Shown in pieces: positions 54,242-64,000 of a DNA stretch of 64,000 bases (the first letter of the stretch is position 1; each line of letters opens with the position of its first letter). The translations under genes and the position numbers were made by a program. The notes under the pieces are model-generated. The model did no database searches. It worked only from the letters and a program-made list of their open reading frames with translations, and was not told the origin of the DNA. The stretch lies in the NCBI RefSeq assembly GCF_905171765.1, contig NC_053391.1, forward strand, positions 151,982,839 through 152,046,838. The letters are read 5' to 3'. Source of the stretch: Bufo bufo. Taxonomy: Eukaryota; Chordata; Amphibia; Anura; Bufonidae.

Positions 54242-55327
54242 ATGGTCAAGATCGGGAACGCTAGGCACGGTGACCCACCTGCTCCCTCTAAGAACCAGGC
54301 ATCGGGCGGAGATATGGAGAAATTTCTCAAGAAACCCGCCGCCACGATCGCAGCCAGAGAACCTAAGATGGCGCCGACGCCGCAGCCTAAAGCTTTGAAG
54401 CGCGCACCTGCACTGTCGGAAGGGGAAAGCGACTCAGAAGGTACCCATTCCACCACTGAGCTACCGATCACAAGAAAGTACCTCGACCGTGCTCTAAATA
54501 GAGTAATGGAGCCGATTCTCGCGGAGCTTTCTGCATGCAGACACGAGGTGAGGCATGTAGGGGAACGTGTGGAGTCCTTAGAAACACACCAAGCAGCGAT
54601 ACTAAACCACCAAGCTTCAGTATCAGATTCCTTCCGACGCTGCGCTTCATACCTAAATGACCTCCACAACTCATTAGAGGATCAGGAAAACAGGGGGCGC
54701 CGAAACAATCTGAGATTCAGAGGTGTGCCAGAATCGGTCCCCCCTGGTGAAGTGTCGGCCGCCATCATAGAAATTTGCGGTTCGCTATTGGGCCCTGATC
54801 ACCCACAAGAAATCATCATAGAACGGGCACATAGAGCCCTGAGGCCCAAGCCAAAGCCAACAGAACCACCCAGAGACATCATATGCAAGTTTCTTAACTT
54901 TCAAGTGAAGGCAGCCATTCTGGATTCTGCACGCAACCACCCTGATTTGGCTTATGAAGATTCCAGGGTCGAGATATTCCAGGATTTAGCCCCATCAACC
55001 CTAAAGAAACGCAGATCCCTCAAGCCCCTGACGGACTGGCTTCGGTCCAACAAAGTCCTATACCGCTGGTCCTACCCATTTGGGCTCACCTTTTCATATG
55101 CAGGCAAGAGGGTTAATATCTCATCTTTCACAGATCTCACAGCAGTGTATGAGTTATTGAATGTGCCTCCAATGCCGATTGAAAACTGGGAACTCTTCCA
55201 AGACCTAAGCATCCTGCCTGATATTCCGAATGTGGTCCCTTTTGAAGTTCTTCGTACACCGAAGTCCTCCCGCTCCAAGAAAAGAAGCCAGCACCTTACT
55301 CCAAGAAGTCTTTCTCAAGAGCACTAG
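54242..55327 (+). CDS. L1 ORF1 protein (RNA-binding, trimerising)
   Basis: ORF1p coats L1 RNA as a trimer and acts as a nucleic acid chaperone. The 361-residue frame is intact. Residues 1-75 are a basic, low-complexity N-terminus; about 80-145 form a heptad-like coiled coil (YLDRALNRVMEPILAEL, VGERVESLETHQ); about 152-235 form the RRM-like domain opening with EDQENRGRRNNLRFRGVPES and including IIIERAHRALRP; about 236-335 form the C-terminal domain (RDIICKFLNFQVKAAILDSA). The start at 54242 sits 100 bp from the element 5' end. A 463 bp spacer separates it from ORF2. Confidence 0.9.
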   Translation: MVKIGNARHGDPPAPSKNQASGGDMEKFLKKPAATIAAREPKMAPTPQPKALKRAPALSEGESDSEGTHSTTELPITRKYLDRALNRVMEPILAELSACRHEVRHVGERVESLETHQAAILNHQASVSDSFRRCASYLNDLHNSLEDQENRGRRNNLRFRGVPESVPPGEVSAAIIEICGSLLGPDHPQEIIIERAHRALRPKPKPTEPPRDIICKFLNFQVKAAILDSARNHPDLAYEDSRVEIFQDLAPSTLKKRRSLKPLTDWLRSNKVLYRWSYPFGLTFSYAGKRVNISSFTDLTAVYELLNVPPMPIENWELFQDLSILPDIPNVVPFEVLRTPKSSRSKKRSQHLTPRSLSQEH

Positions 55328-55790
55328 ATGGACTTATGTGACCCTTGCCTGATTATATTAGATTATGATGGTATCTAGAAACCTCAGTTCTGTATTATTC
55401 AAAGTCATGGTTTCACCATTACAGTGATTTAATGTGGCCTTTTCCCTAAAAAGTTTTCTTCCCTTTCTTGCCTAAAGTACTACCCTTACCTGGGCATTAT
55501 ACGGTCTCCTAACCGGTCTATAGACCACTTAAACCCCTCTATTAATACGACATATCTCATTATGTCTGTTTTTCCATGTATTGTTTGTCTAACCCGTTAT
55601 GTTCTGTTCCCCCTTCCTATTTTTATTCCCATTCTTCAACCAAGGTATTTGTCTCCACCATTGACATGGAGTGAACTCTTCTCTTCTACAACTTTTATGA
55701 TACACGGAACAGTGGACCCCCACAAATCTGCTATGCTCTCTTGGGGAAGGTCACTCCAGCTACAAGGTAACTCCACACACACCTTACTTA
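55328..55790. other. Spacer between L1 ORF1 and ORF2
   Basis: No conserved frame is seen in this 463 bp. ORF2 translation in L1 elements is unconventional, so an internal initiation signal could lie here; none is recognised. Confidence 0.5.
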
Positions 55791-58700
55791 ATGGCTGACC
55801 TATTGGTAGCTTCTTACAATGTCAAGGGTTTTCACTCCCCATCAAAACGGAGCCAAATCTTTGCCATTCTAAGAAAAGCCGGGGCTGGGGTGATATTCCT
55901 ACAGGAGACACATTACCGCTTTAACCACTACCCTGACATGCGCTTCTCCCATTATTCCAACTGGTATCATTGTGGGGGTAGCTCTTCAGCTTCTTGTGGG
56001 GTCAGCATAGGGCTACAAAGGAAAATTCCTTTTAAATTTGTCAGTCAAATACTGGACCCAGATGGAAGGTATATCCTACTTAAGGGCACCATTGGATCGC
56101 AGACTTGCACCTTAATCAATCTATATGCCCCTAATTCTAGTCAATCCCGTTGGTTCTCTGACATTTTCCCTATCATAGAATCTTTCAAGGAGGGTATAGT
56201 AGTTGCAGGGGGCGACTTCAACGTGGCTCTACTGCCACAGCTAGATATCTCCTCTCACAAATCATCCCATTCTAATAAGTCCTTAAAAGCAATTAGGAAT
56301 TCCCTATGGGATCTACACCTGATAGACGTGTGGCGATCTCACCATCCTAACACTTCAGATTTCACGTTTTATTCCTCTATGCATGGCTCTTACCATAGAA
56401 TAGACTACCTGTTTATCTCTAAAGAACATATACACCTATGTCAAGAATCATCTATAGGTTCTATACATTTATCAGACCATTCCCCCATTTTTATAACAGT
56501 TCTTGCTCCCCACGAAACCCCATCGTGCTTCAACTGGTGCCTAAATGAGTCTCTCTCAGGACACCAGGATTCAATTGAGGCGATTTCCAAGCACATCACA
56601 GAGTACTTCTCCCTAAACAAAAGCCCGGAGCTCCAGATAAATACTCTCTGGGACGCTCACAAACCAGTAATTAGGGGTCATTTCATTAGCATAGGTACGC
56701 ATCTAAAGAAAGTTAGAGAAAGAGAAATTGATGAAGTTCTAAAAAATATCCAGAGGCTCGAATCTCAGCATAAAATTAAGCCCTCCGACCCACAATTCCA
56801 AGAGCTGTCGGGATATAGAGCCGAACTCAGATCCCTCCTAACCTCCAGAGCAGCCAAATATTATATGAGCTCCCAACATAAATTTTTCGCCCATGGAGAT
56901 AAGGCCACTAAATTTGTCATGAACAGGATTAAAGGGAGGAGATCCGCAAACTATGTCCATCAGCTATCCTCACAGGATGGGACCCCCATATTCTCCACTA
57001 CCCAGATTGCTGCCCATTTTCGCTCCTACTACAATGATCTCTATAACCTTCCCTCTATTGTAGATTTGGAAACTCGTGCTTCTGCTATATCATCCTTCTT
57101 AGAAGCCGCTAAACTCCCTAACATTTCCTCAGCACAGAAGTTAGCCCTAGAAGCCCCTTTTTCCTTAAACGAGCTCAAAAAAAGCAATGAACCAAATGCC
57201 ACCAGGAAAGAGCCCAGGCCCCGATGGCCTTCCGCTAGCTTACTATAAAACATTTCACGAACTCCTATTCCCGCATCTTTTAGAAGTCTGTAATCAAACT
57301 TTCCAGGGAATTCCTCTCTCAAGGGATATGACTGCAGCCAACATCACCCTCATCCCCAAAGAAGGGAAAGATGCTAAATTATGCTCCAATTATAGACCCA
57401 TCTACCTCCTAAACATAGACCTCAAACTCCTGGCCAAGATGCTGGCCAATAGATTAGCTATCCTCCTCCCCCAACTAATCCATGGAGATCAGGTCGGCTT
57501 CATCCGCAACAGAGAAGGCAAAGATAACACCACTAGGGTGATCAATACCCTCTGCCACGCCAAACGGATTTCCTCTCCCTTGCTTTTACTCAGCACAGAT
57601 GCGGAAAAAGCATTCGACAGGGTTAACTGGGCATACTTAAAACACATCCTGTCGAAATTTGGCCTACCTGACTCTTTCGTTCAGGCGACCTTTTCGATGT
57701 ACAAACACGCAACTGCCTCTGTCCTAGTCAATGGTACCCTATCTTCTCCATTTTCCATCAGAAATGGGACACGTCAGGGTTGTCCCCTATCACCCCTCTT
57801 ATTTATTTTGGCTCTCGAACCATTGCTTGCAACTATAAGATTGGACCAGGAGATAGTAGGTCTATGTTTGGGAGGTAGGGAACAGAAATTAGCTGCCTTT
57901 GCAGATGACGTCATGATAATGACAGTCAACCCGAAGATCTCCCTACCTCGAATTCAGATCCACTTAAACGCATATAGCATATTGTCAGACTTTAAAATTA
58001 ACGCCAGTAAGTCATTAGTCCTTTGCTCAGGTATATCTCGGACAATTAAGCACCAACTGATGATGGACTCCCCATTTAATTGGTCCTCTCCCAATATCAC
58101 ATACTTAGGGGTCAAGATCAGCTCTGAAATAACTGAACTTTTTTCTCTCAACTACACCCCTTTAAAACAATCACTTTGTGAAGCAATAGATAACTTGGCC
58201 CGATCCAACCCGACACTGTCCTGGTTTGGTCGCAAAAACCTTCTCTCTTCCGTAATACTCCCCCGACTTACCTATTTGCAGCAAGTCCTCCCCATCCCTG
58301 TCCCCAAACACTATTATGACACAATCATGCAAAAATTCAGATCCTTCATTTGGAACGTCAGGAAAGCGAGATTATCATCTGCTCTTCTCACTAAGCCCAG
58401 ACATGCAGGGGGAATAGGCTTACCAAATCCCGAGCTGTACGGGAATGCCATCTTACTTTCACGTGCAATTGCATGGCTACGTCCTTCCCCTCCTTCTGTA
58501 GTGGTACAGATAGAACTAGACATCTTGAACAGACCAGCCAGAGCGCTTCTCCTAGGCAATATATTGGTTTTTCCGGGTTCTATGTCTCACTACCCAATTC
58601 TCAAAGCCACGCTTGAGGCATGGAAATGGGCCTCCTCTACACACTGCCATATCCCATTCCCCTCTCCCACGCTATCTGTAACTGATGACCTAAATACAGC

Positions 58701-59577
58701 CCCTTCTGCCCTAAGAAGCGCTACCTCAACAGGACTATTATCCTCCACTACCTTGGTGTCCTCTTTAGCCCTCCCAACTGGAGAGTGGATGGACTTAAAA
58801 GCTTTGCTTAACCCCCATCCGCGAGACTTTCTCTCAGTTGTCTACATTAGAGCCTACTTGAAACAACATATCAAATTTGGGGACCTCCTTCGCCCGTGGG
58901 TCTGGCTGGAATCTCAGATATCCATACGCTCAGCACCCAGAAAACTCGTCTCACAGGTCTACAGTAAACTGCGATTACCCCCCATGTTAGCGAAACCATC
59001 CTTTGTGACACAATGGGATCAAGACCTGAACATTGCAATTCCTTATGAATCTCTACCTAAACTACTAGATTCTCCCCACAGGGCCTCCCGCTGTGTCAGA
59101 ATCCAGGAAAATGGATACAAAATCCTCACCAGATGGTACAATACGCCAGATAAATCATCAAGATATACCATGTCTGCTTCTGACGCCTGCTGGAGGTGCC
59201 TTGGGGAGAAGGGAACTTTTCTTCACATCTGGTGGACCTGCCCCCTTATCCTTAAATGGTGGGGCGAGGTCTTCTCAGTTGCAAACGAAGTATGTGGCAC
59301 CTCAATCCCTCCCTCTCCTCAAGTTGCCCTCTTATCTTTTTCCCATAACAGGGGAGATGCAAAACCCCCATTTGTATTCACGCAGATGCTGCTAGCAGCC
59401 CGACTACAGCTTCCGAAACACTGGCTACAACCGGTAGCCCCATCCCTAGAACAATGGATCCAAAAAATTGACCAGATTCATAGATTTGAGGAGTTATCAT
59501 CTTGGGAAACACGTACGCACGTAACTTTCCTCAAAAAATGGTCCCTGTGGTCTAAGTATAGATCCCCCAAATCATAG
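55791..59577 (+). pseudogene. L1 ORF2 (endonuclease-RT), one frameshift
   Basis: ORF2p nicks target DNA and reverse-transcribes L1 RNA. The first frame (55791-57248) starts MADLLVASYNVKGFHSPSKR and contains the APE endonuclease: FLQETHY (catalytic Glu), GGDFNVAL, YHRIDYLFIS and LSDHSPIF. The second frame (57187-59577) holds the RT: KSPGPDGLPLAYY, LLSTDAEKAFDRVNW, GTRQGCPLSPLLFIL, catalytic FADD near 57898, and a C-terminal Cys motif (CWRCLGEKGTFLHIWWTCP, about 59188-59245). The two frames overlap by about 60 bp and join by a single-base shift in the A-run at 57178-57184. I see no other stop in the joined region, so one indel may be the main disabling lesion. A sequencing error there is possible. 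Confidence 0.92.
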
Positions 59578-59970
59578 TGCGGCCCATTGAGGATTCAATA
59601 GAATAGAATATAAATGCGTAACCACTTAGCAATACCATTCAACACACTAGGGTTCTCGAGCAAAAGACACCCTTTCTTCATAATATAGACTTAAATGCCC
59701 TGATGACAGCCTTTCCTGCCTATCATTCACTGCATGTGCCTTACTTACATTATGCCTCTCTAATGATTGATAGTGATTGATTTGTGTACCAAACCATAAA
59801 TGGCGTAACACTGTTGTATCTATCATTTACTTACTCTGTAATTTTACAACTTTAATATGGCCTGCGAGCCGAAACTTTGGTATCCCTGTTACCTATTGTT
59901 ATACTTTGAAATTTCTAATAAAAATATAAATAAAAAGATTATATTCTTGATTGCGAAAATCGGCAATGTA

Positions 59971-61289
59971 CCGTATTTTTTGCCCTACAATACACACTTT
60001 TTCCCCCCAAAAGTGGGAGAAAAATGGCAGTGCGTCTTATGGGGCGAAGGCTGCCATTTTTACACTGATACACCGCCGACTGCAAGTTGCACAGCGCGGC
60101 CGGCGTGTGTATCAGCGAGGAGGTGCTGGGGGCCAGCCTTTAGTTTTGTAATGGCAGCGGGGCCCGGTGCAGTCACTGTATTCTATTGCACCGGGCCCCG
60201 CTCACTGTACTAATGCTATCTACTGTAACTGGAGGCAGGCAATGGTTAACTATAGATATGTTCGATCCAGCACTGATCAGACTGTACTTAAAATCATAGC
60301 AGGCTGCAGGCTGGAGGCAGGGCGGGCGAGCGGGCACTGGCAGCTTAACTTCTTATGTCACGTGCCTGCTCCGCCCACTTTCTGAATGAAGCAGGCGGCG
60401 CAGGCATGTTATGTCGGAAGTTACACTGCCAGTGCCCGCCCGGCCTGCCTCCTGCCTCTAGCCTCTAACCTGCTATGATCGTAAGTACAGGCTGCTCAGT
60501 GCTGGATCGAACATATGTATAGTTAACCATTGCCTGCCTGCAGTTAGAGTAGATAGCATTAGTACAGTGAGCGGGGCTCGGTGCAATGGAATACAATGAC
60601 TGCACTGGGCCCCCGCTGCCATTTAAAAACTAGTGCAGATGCCAGCCCCCACCCCCTGTATTGGGGGTCATTCACAGTGGCTGACACTGTCATGGGGGGA
60701 TCTGTGGATGTCAAATAGCATGAGATGCTATTTATCTGTCATCCACAGATCCCCCCATAGCAGTGTCATCCACAAATGCCCCCATAACAGTGCCATCCAC
60801 AGATGCCCCCATAACAGTGCCATCCACAGACGCCCCCATAACAGCGTCAGCCACAGACCCCAATAACAGTGTCAGCCACAGACCCCCATAACAGTGCTAT
60901 CCACAGACCCCCATAACAGTGCCATCCACAGACCCCCATAACAGTGCCATCCACAGACCCCCATAACAGTGCCATCCACAGACCCCCATAACAGTGCCAT
61001 CCACAAATGCCCCCATAACAGTGCCATCCACAGACGCCCCCATAACAGTGCCATCCACAGACGCCCCCATAACAGTGTCAGCCACAGACCCCCATAACAG
61101 TGCTATCCACAGACCCCCATAACAGTGCCATCCACAGACCTCCATAATAGTGTCATTCACAGGCTACCATTAGTTCAAAGCCCACCAAAAGCACACCTTT
61201 TGGTTCAAAATAATTTTTTTCTTATTTTCCTCCTCAAAAATCTAGGTGCGTCTTATGGGCCGGTGCATCTTATAGGGCGAAAAATACTG
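59971..61289. mobile_element. 1.3 kb TIR element with internal minisatellite
   Basis: The left end CCGTATTTTTTGCCCTACAA and right end GGGCGAAAAATACTG are inverted (complement CAGTATTTTTCGCCC). TA lies to the left; the right flank is TG, so a TA duplication is plausible but imperfect. Inside are a large inverted repeat (arms about 60125-60365 and 60400-60650, e.g. GCACCGGGCCCCGCTCACTG and its degenerate complement), then a 25-27 bp minisatellite. No transposase. Confidence 0.65.
60738..61165. repeat. 25-27 bp minisatellite, ~16 units
   Basis: Units read CCCCCATAACAGTGCCATCC ACAGA(C/T)(G/C) with two length classes, alternating CATCC, CAGCC and TATCC variants. Open frames on the minus strand across it are repeat artefacts. 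Confidence 0.9.
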
Positions 61290-61739
61290 TGATATTTGCA
61301 TAATGCGCGAGAAATACAGGCGTGGGTCACTTATGCTACATTTTTCAAGCTGGTATAAGTTTCCTGAGACTAAAGAAAATGGTTGGCACGGCAGAACATT
61401 ACAATAGCTTTATATGCAGATAGAGTGCTCTAATATATTTGCGCTTGCAAATTTTCGTCAATAGTAAGGGGTAGGAAACTTTTCTATTGGTTGCTAGGGA
61501 TGTTGCTAAGCTGTGAGAAAGCCTTCTCATTGACCCACAAGCTAGAAGAAGGGAGGGATGATCACGTGATGTGTACTGTGTTAAAAAAACAAAAAACAAA
61601 AAAATATATTCGATTTTACGAATATATAGCACTATATTCTAAATATTTGCGAATTCTCAAAGTGCCGATATTTGCGATTAAAATTCGCTATTCGAATATT
61701 CGCGCTCAACACAACCCGTAAATGTCATTTTATTTTTAT

Positions 61740-63640
61740 AGGACGTTAGAAGGCTTAAAATTCTAGAAGCAATTTGTCAAATTTTCAAGATATAAGGGAA
61801 TTTTGAGGGGCTTACTTAATAGAAAAAAAAAAAAAAACATAAATTACCCCATTTTAGAAACAACACCCCTCAAACTTATATAAACTGTTTTTACAAACTT
61901 TGTTAACCTTTGAGGTATTCCCAAGCAGTTATATGAAAATGGAGGTGAAATTTCAAAATGTCATTTTTTGCACCGCAAGGGTTAACATAATAAACCTCAA
62001 TATTTATTAGCCTGATTCTGCAGTTTACAGAAGCACCCCATATGTGGTCATAAACTGCTCTATGTGCACATGGCAGTGGTCAGAAGGAAAGGAGGGCAGA
62101 TTCTGTTGAAATGGTTTTTGGGCACCATGTTGTATTTGAAGAGACCCCGAGTTACCCCTACAGTGGAAACCCCCAAAAAGTCACCTCATTTTGGTAATTA
62201 CTCCCCTGAAAGAATTTAGAAAGGGGTGTAGTGAGCACTTTGACCCCATGGGAATTTTAGAGAATTTAGAAAGACTTGGCTGTGAAATAAAAAAAATAAT
62301 AATAAAAAAAAAAAAGTGTTTATTTATTTCATTTATTTTTATTTATTTATTCCAATAAAATGTTGCTTTTAGAGAAAAAGCATAATTTTTTTTACCCATT
62401 TTCTATATACGCCTTTTGCAGTGCAGATTTTGATGGATTTGTTTAAGGGACCATGTTGGTAATGAACAGTCTCTGGGGTACCAGTATAGCTATTTTCTGA
62501 CAACCATATGTTTTTCTCCATGTAATGAGAAGCAGGACAAAGAAATGCAACAATTCTGCCATTGCTTTTTGCCTTTTGCTATAGCGATGTACACCGAGCT
62601 TTAAAAATTACATGTTATCTTTATTCTGCTGGTCAGAACAATAACGGAGATACTAAGTTTATATTTTTTCTTCACGTTTTATCACTTGAACACAAATAAT
62701 TTTTATAAAGAAAAATCAAGTTTTTGCATCATCATTTTCTGTTAGCCATATATTTAATATTTTTTTTTGGACGATTGTCTGACATTTTTTTCTTGCGGTA
62801 GCGACCTGGTGTCTCCCCTGCAGCTAAGACCAGCTTCCGCATCTTGGAGCGGGATAAAGGGTGAAGACCAGGGGAACACTTAGATTCCGCTCCTGACATT
62901 TTTTGTGGTATGAGATGAGAGTTTCATTGGTACCATTTCAGGTTACATACGACTTTTTGATCGCTTCATATTACGCATTTTGTAAGGTGAGGTGATAAAA
63001 AATGACTGTTCTGGCACTATTTTTATTTATTTATTTATACAGCGTTCACCAGAGGGGGTAGATCAGGTGATATTTTGATAGATCAGGTTGTTACGGAGGG
63101 GGTGATTGCTAATATGTTTATTTTTTTATTGTTGTTACGTTTTAAACAGTAAAAGCATTTTTGAAAAGAAAAAAATCTTTTTTTTGTGTTGACATTTTCT
63201 GAAAGCCATTTTTTTTTTTTACTTTTTAGGCGATTGTCTTATATAGGGGTTCATTTTATTGTGGCATGACGTGACGAAATGATTGGTACCATTTTGAAGT
63301 ATATAAGATTTTTTGATTGCTTGATATTACACAGGTGTATTGTAATGCATTGACTGTCAGTGTAATACACTGACAGCCTGCCTATGAGACCCAGGAGGAG
63401 GCAATCCCCGATGCCTGTGTAAGGCATCGGTCTGCCATTCCAGTTATTGGGTCCCCATCACTGCAGCACTGGGACCCGATTAGGTCGGAGAGGGTTCCCT
63501 CCCTTCGCAAACCCTGTACATAATGCGGTCAGCGTTGACCACAGCATAACCGCAGCTCCTGCACCTGCCCAATCAGAGTGCCATACATGAACGTTGCGTA
63601 CATTTACACCGCGTGTCTGGAAGGGGTTAAAGGATACGGA
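61740..63640. repeat. AT-rich dispersed repeat, related to the 7905-9300 array
   Basis: It contains AACACCCCTCAAACTTAT, CACCCCATATGTGGTCATAA, GGTGTAGTGAGCACTTTGAC and, at 62740-63310, a diverged copy of the unit arrayed at 7905-9300 (GTTCACCAGAGGGGG, GGTGATATTTTGATAGATC, TTTTTGATTGCTTGATATTA). It ends near CGTGTCTGGAAGGGGTTAA. A short hairpin (TGACTGTCAGTGTAATACAC TGACAG) lies at 63350-63375. No gene. Family not named. Confidence 0.6.
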
Positions 63641-63784
63641 CGCTTTAAAATGAAAACTGTATCAGAAAAAAAAACTGTTGGAAATGTTTAATAATGACCA
63701 ATTGAAAACATGATTTTAGACCAAAATTAGTAAAATGCAATAAAAAAGACCCAAAGGTGTCTATAGCCTTTGAGTAGTCTTTGA

Positions 63785-63808
63785 TGTATATATATATATA
63801 TACACACA
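63785..63808. repeat. (TA)n/(CA)n microsatellite
   Basis: TGTATATATATATATATACA followed by CACACAC sits between the dispersed repeat and the Tc1 element end. Confidence 0.9.
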
Positions 63809-63838
63809 CTCACCTAAAGAATTATTAGGAACACCATA

Positions 63839-64000
63839 CTAATACGGTGTTGGACCCCCTTTTGCCTTCAGAACTGCCTTAATTCTACATGGCATTGATT
63901 CAACAAGGTGCTGATAGCATTCTTTAGAAATGTTGGCCCATATTGATAGGATAGCATCTTGCAGTTGATGGAGATTTGAGGGATGCACATCCAGGGCACG
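63839..64000 (-). CDS. Tc1-type transposase C-terminus (partial, runs off window)
   Basis: On the minus strand an uninterrupted frame of 53 codons ends at a TAG (63839-63841). It reads RALDVHPSNLHQLQDAILSI, then WANISKECYQHLVESMPCRI, then KAVLKAKGGPTPY, the characteristic C-terminus of Tc1/mariner-superfamily transposases, where H-L-V-x-S-M-P-R/C-R is highly conserved. The frame was too short for the usual length cut-off. CACCTAAAGAATTATTAGG just beyond the stop (63811-63829) looks like the element's 3' end. The catalytic DDE part would lie beyond position 64000. Confidence 0.85.
   Translation of the reverse strand, partial: RALDVHPSNLHQLQDAILSIWANISKECYQHLVESMPCRIKAVLKAKGGPTPY

Larger units (their letters stand above)
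54142..59934 (+). mobile_element. Full-length L1-type LINE (5.8 kb) with 15 bp target duplication
   Basis: AAGATTATATTCTTG flanks it on both sides (54127-54141 and 59935-59949). The 5' end begins GGGGGCGGAGC, a G-rich start typical of vertebrate L1 transcripts, and the 3' end is A-rich (CTAATAAAAATATAAATAAA). It encodes ORF1 (54242-55327) and ORF2 (55791-59577, one frameshift). Length and gene content fit a complete element. Confidence 0.92.
54043..61713. mobile_element. Non-autonomous hAT-like element holding a full-length L1 and a TIR element
   Basis: The left end TAGTGATGAGCGGCAGG and right end ATTCGCGCTCAACACA are of the inverted hAT type, with subterminal TTTGCGAATATT-like words on both sides. 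Its own sequence is 54043-54126, 59950-59970 and 61290-61713; the right part includes AGCCTTCTCATTGACCCACA. Flanks (GTACTAAG and ACCCGTAA) do not match, so the two ends may not derive from a single clean insertion. Confidence 0.55.

Noticed and set aside
60633..61160. Minus-strand frames rich in MALLWG-type repeats
   Set aside because: They are direct translations of the 25-27 bp minisatellite.

Overview
This window is repeat-rich vertebrate DNA, most likely from an amphibian and probably a frog or toad with a large genome. That assignment is an inference. It rests on the mix of element families present together: long ZBED-type hAT transposons with tandem-repeat leaders, Penelope-like elements, a chromodomain Ty3/gypsy element, a Gmr1-like gypsy element with integrase ahead of reverse transcriptase, L1-type LINEs, Tc1 fragments and many MITEs. 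I found no convincing host gene, rRNA or tRNA. Almost every long open frame belongs to a transposable element or is produced by a tandem repeat.

Layout. 1-4485: 3' part of a hAT element (intact transposase C-terminus, then a ~2.9 kb repeat array and the element end), inserted in a decayed minus-strand Penelope-like element (4486-6836) that also holds a Tc1 fragment. 6979-7893: inverted-repeat structure. 7900-9300: AT-rich tandem ~350 bp repeat. 9400-11280: mixed repeat debris. 11283-21350: a decayed hAT copy split by a solo LTR (11970-21055), itself split by a chromodomain gypsy element (12882-20872), whose left LTR carries a 316 bp MITE and whose protease region carries a 2.58 kb fold-back element. 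21410-23597: hAT-like MITE and palindromic AT-rich DNA. 23600-29221: a nearly full-length ZBED-type hAT element with a broken transposase. 29222-36350: mostly non-coding, with a 493 bp MITE, a Penelope GIY-YIG remnant and a 1,005 bp solo LTR. 36372-45739: a 5'-truncated L1 split by hAT-4 (36979-44850), itself split by hAT-5 (40085-42484). 46373-46891: short hAT-like MITE. 48914-54042: Gmr1-like gypsy element, broken by an inverted-repeat insertion. 54043-61713: apparent non-autonomous hAT-like element holding a full-length L1 (54142-59934) and a TIR element with minisatellite (59971-61289). 61740-63640: AT-rich dispersed repeat. 63839-64000: C-terminus of a Tc1 transposase running off the window.

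The genes do not form a pathway; they are independent mobile elements, and their insertion order can be read from target-site duplications. Nested insertions with visible duplications include CATG (solo LTR), CATTA (gypsy), TA (fold-back), TTA/TCA (MITE), a 15 bp pair for each of two L1s, GTTACACT (hAT-4) and GTTGCCAT/GTTGCTAT (hAT-5). The observations most worth following up are the 2.58 kb fold-back element, the antisense U2-snRNA-like segment inside hAT-5, the 93 bp array with a three-unit higher-order repeat, and the L1 that seems disabled mainly by one indel in an A-run. All coordinates, matches and counts were read by eye; no search or alignment was run.
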